In this document: in pieces, positions 5,103 through 5,897 of the stretch
Numbering within the stretch: the first letter of the stretch is position 1
How the letters are laid out: each line of letters begins with the position of its first letter
NCBI GenBank assembly: GCA_049514335.1
Contig: JBEKVE010000192.1
Coordinates: forward strand, 1 to 5,897
Length of the DNA: 5,897 nucleotides
DNA from: JBEKVE01 sp049514335
GTDB taxonomy: Bacteria; Actinomycetota; Acidimicrobiia; Acidimicrobiales; UBA8190
Direction of reading: 5' to 3'
Notes under the pieces: generated by a model
The model's input: only the letters and a program-made list of their open reading frames with translations
Told to the model about the DNA's origin: nothing
The model's database searches: none
Made by a program: the position numbers and the translations under genes

Positions 5103-5897
5103 GTGGAGCGAGGCATCGATCTGAGCGGCAGGGCCGTCGTCGTCACCGGGGGCAGCCGCGGCATCGGGCGGGGCATCACAGAGGCCTTCCTGGCGGCGGG
5201 CGCCGAGGTCACCGTGTGCGGGCGCCACGAGCCGCCGGCGGGCGAGCTCCCCACCGCCGGGGGGAGGACAGCGGCCTTCGTCACCGCCGATGTGCGCGAC
5301 GCCGAGCAGGCGGCAGCGGTGGTGGCCGCCGCCGTGGACCGGCTCGGGCGCCTGGACGTCCTCGTCAACAACGCCGGCGGGTCCCCTGCGGTCCCCGCCG
5401 CCGATGCCTCGGCCCGGTTCGTGGCGCAGGTGGTGGCGCTCAACCTGCTCGCCCCGTTCTATTGCGCCCAGGCCGCGAACGCCGTGATGCAGCGCTCGGC
5501 CGATGGGGGCGTGATCCTCAACATCGGCAGCGTGTCGGGACTGCGCCCCTCCCCCGGGACCGCCGCCTACGGCGCGGCGAAGGCGGGCCTGCTCAACCTG
5601 ACCCGCACCCTCGCCGTCGAGTGGGCGCCCAAGGTGCGGGTCAATTGCGTGGTGGGTGGGCTCATCGCCACCGAGGCCGCCGACGACCACTACGGCGGGG
5701 CCGAGGGACTGGCGGCCGTGGCCCGCACCATCCCCCTGGGCCGGATGGGGACGCCGGACGACGTCGCCGGCGCCTGCCTGTTCCTGGCCTCGCCCATGGC
5801 GAGTTTCGTGTCGGGCGCCACCCTCGAGGTCCACGGCGGCGGCGAGCCCCCGCCGTTCCTCCAGGCCGTGCAGGACGCGGCGCGTCCTCCCGCGTGA
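5103..5897 (+). CDS. Short-chain dehydrogenase/reductase divergent from the ipd operon
   Basis: This 264-residue classical SDR ends with TGA at the last base of the window. It shows TGGSRGIG at 15-22 (cofactor-binding glycine loop), Arg41 after the second strand (suggesting NADP(H) preference) and DV at 63-64. NNAG lies at 89-92, and the catalytic tetrad is Asn114, Ser143, Tyr156 and Lys160. KVRVN at 177-181 leads into VVGGLIATE, where the usual Pro-Gly is Gly-Gly. The C-terminal strand VSGATLEVHGGG is typical of FabG-like tetrameric SDRs. Its position matches M. tuberculosis Rv3549c, an SDR in the KstR2 steroid regulon next to echA20. A role in oxidising or reducing a hydroxyl/keto group on a ring C/D or side-chain CoA intermediate is likely, but the substrate cannot be read from the sequence. 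The GTG at 5103 is chosen because the SDR fold starts within a few residues (GIDLSGRAVVVTGG). A frame open further upstream has no homology. Confidence 0.88.
   Translation: MERGIDLSGRAVVVTGGSRGIGRGITEAFLAAGAEVTVCGRHEPPAGELPTAGGRTAAFVTADVRDAEQAAAVVAAAVDRLGRLDVLVNNAGGSPAVPAADASARFVAQVVALNLLAPFYCAQAANAVMQRSADGGVILNIGSVSGLRPSPGTAAYGAAKAGLLNLTRTLAVEWAPKVRVNCVVGGLIATEAADDHYGGAEGLAAVARTIPLGRMGTPDDVAGACLFLASPMASFVSGATLEVHGGGEPPPFLQAVQDAARPPA

Noticed and set aside
4925..5443. N-terminal extension of the echA20 frame to 5443
   Set aside because: It would run through the divergent gap and antisense to the SDR; the crotonase fold and ribosome site place the start at 4924.
1..5897. CRISPR array, tRNA/rRNA genes, insertion sequence or transposase
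   Set aside because: I saw no spaced repeat array, cloverleaf-type sequence, rRNA signature or transposase motif on either strand.

Overview
This G+C-rich window looks like an actinobacterial chromosome segment. The evidence is the strong G/C bias at third codon positions, GTG starts, stop/start-overlapping operon genes and a mycobacterial-type steroid catabolism gene order. A non-mycobacterial actinobacterium, possibly of the Acidimicrobiia, is my guess from the flanking Ig-like secreted protein. The lineage cannot be settled from this window alone.

The centre and right (about 1460-5897) hold a recognisable block for breaking the last two steroid rings (C and D). A minus-strand operon reads echA20, ipdA, ipdB, ipdC. 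EchA20 and IpdA overlap by ATGA, and IpdA and IpdB overlap by GTGA. IpdC starts at, or just after, the ipdB stop. A short-chain dehydrogenase/reductase gene (SDR) is transcribed divergently from it. This order and orientation match, from memory, the Mycobacterium tuberculosis Rv3549c-Rv3553 region of the KstR2 cholesterol regulon. In that pathway IpdC helps prepare the bicyclic enone-CoA, EchA20 opens ring D by hydrolysis and IpdAB opens ring C. The products then go to beta-oxidation-like steps.

The 178-bp divergent gap (4925-5102) is the main regulatory region. It holds a perfect 17-bp inverted repeat just downstream of a plausible operon promoter. It also holds a second, imperfect palindrome between the -35 and -10 positions of a likely leaderless SDR promoter. 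I see no KstR2-type CAAG-NN-CTTG site there.

The left end (1-1236) is a separate minus-strand gene, cut by the window edge. It encodes an exported protein with a signal peptide, a cysteine-containing beta-rich N-terminal domain, a bacterial Ig-like (Big2-type) domain and the start of a putative-Ig (He_PIG-like) domain. A 223-bp gap (1237-1459) separates it from ipdC. That gap carries a weak terminator-like hairpin, a small inverted repeat, a 9-bp tandem direct repeat and a hairpin that could mask the Shine-Dalgarno sequence of the secreted-protein gene.

The steroid genes are a known system rather than a new one. The less explained items are the regulatory layout of the divergent gap, the ipdC start and the secreted modular protein.
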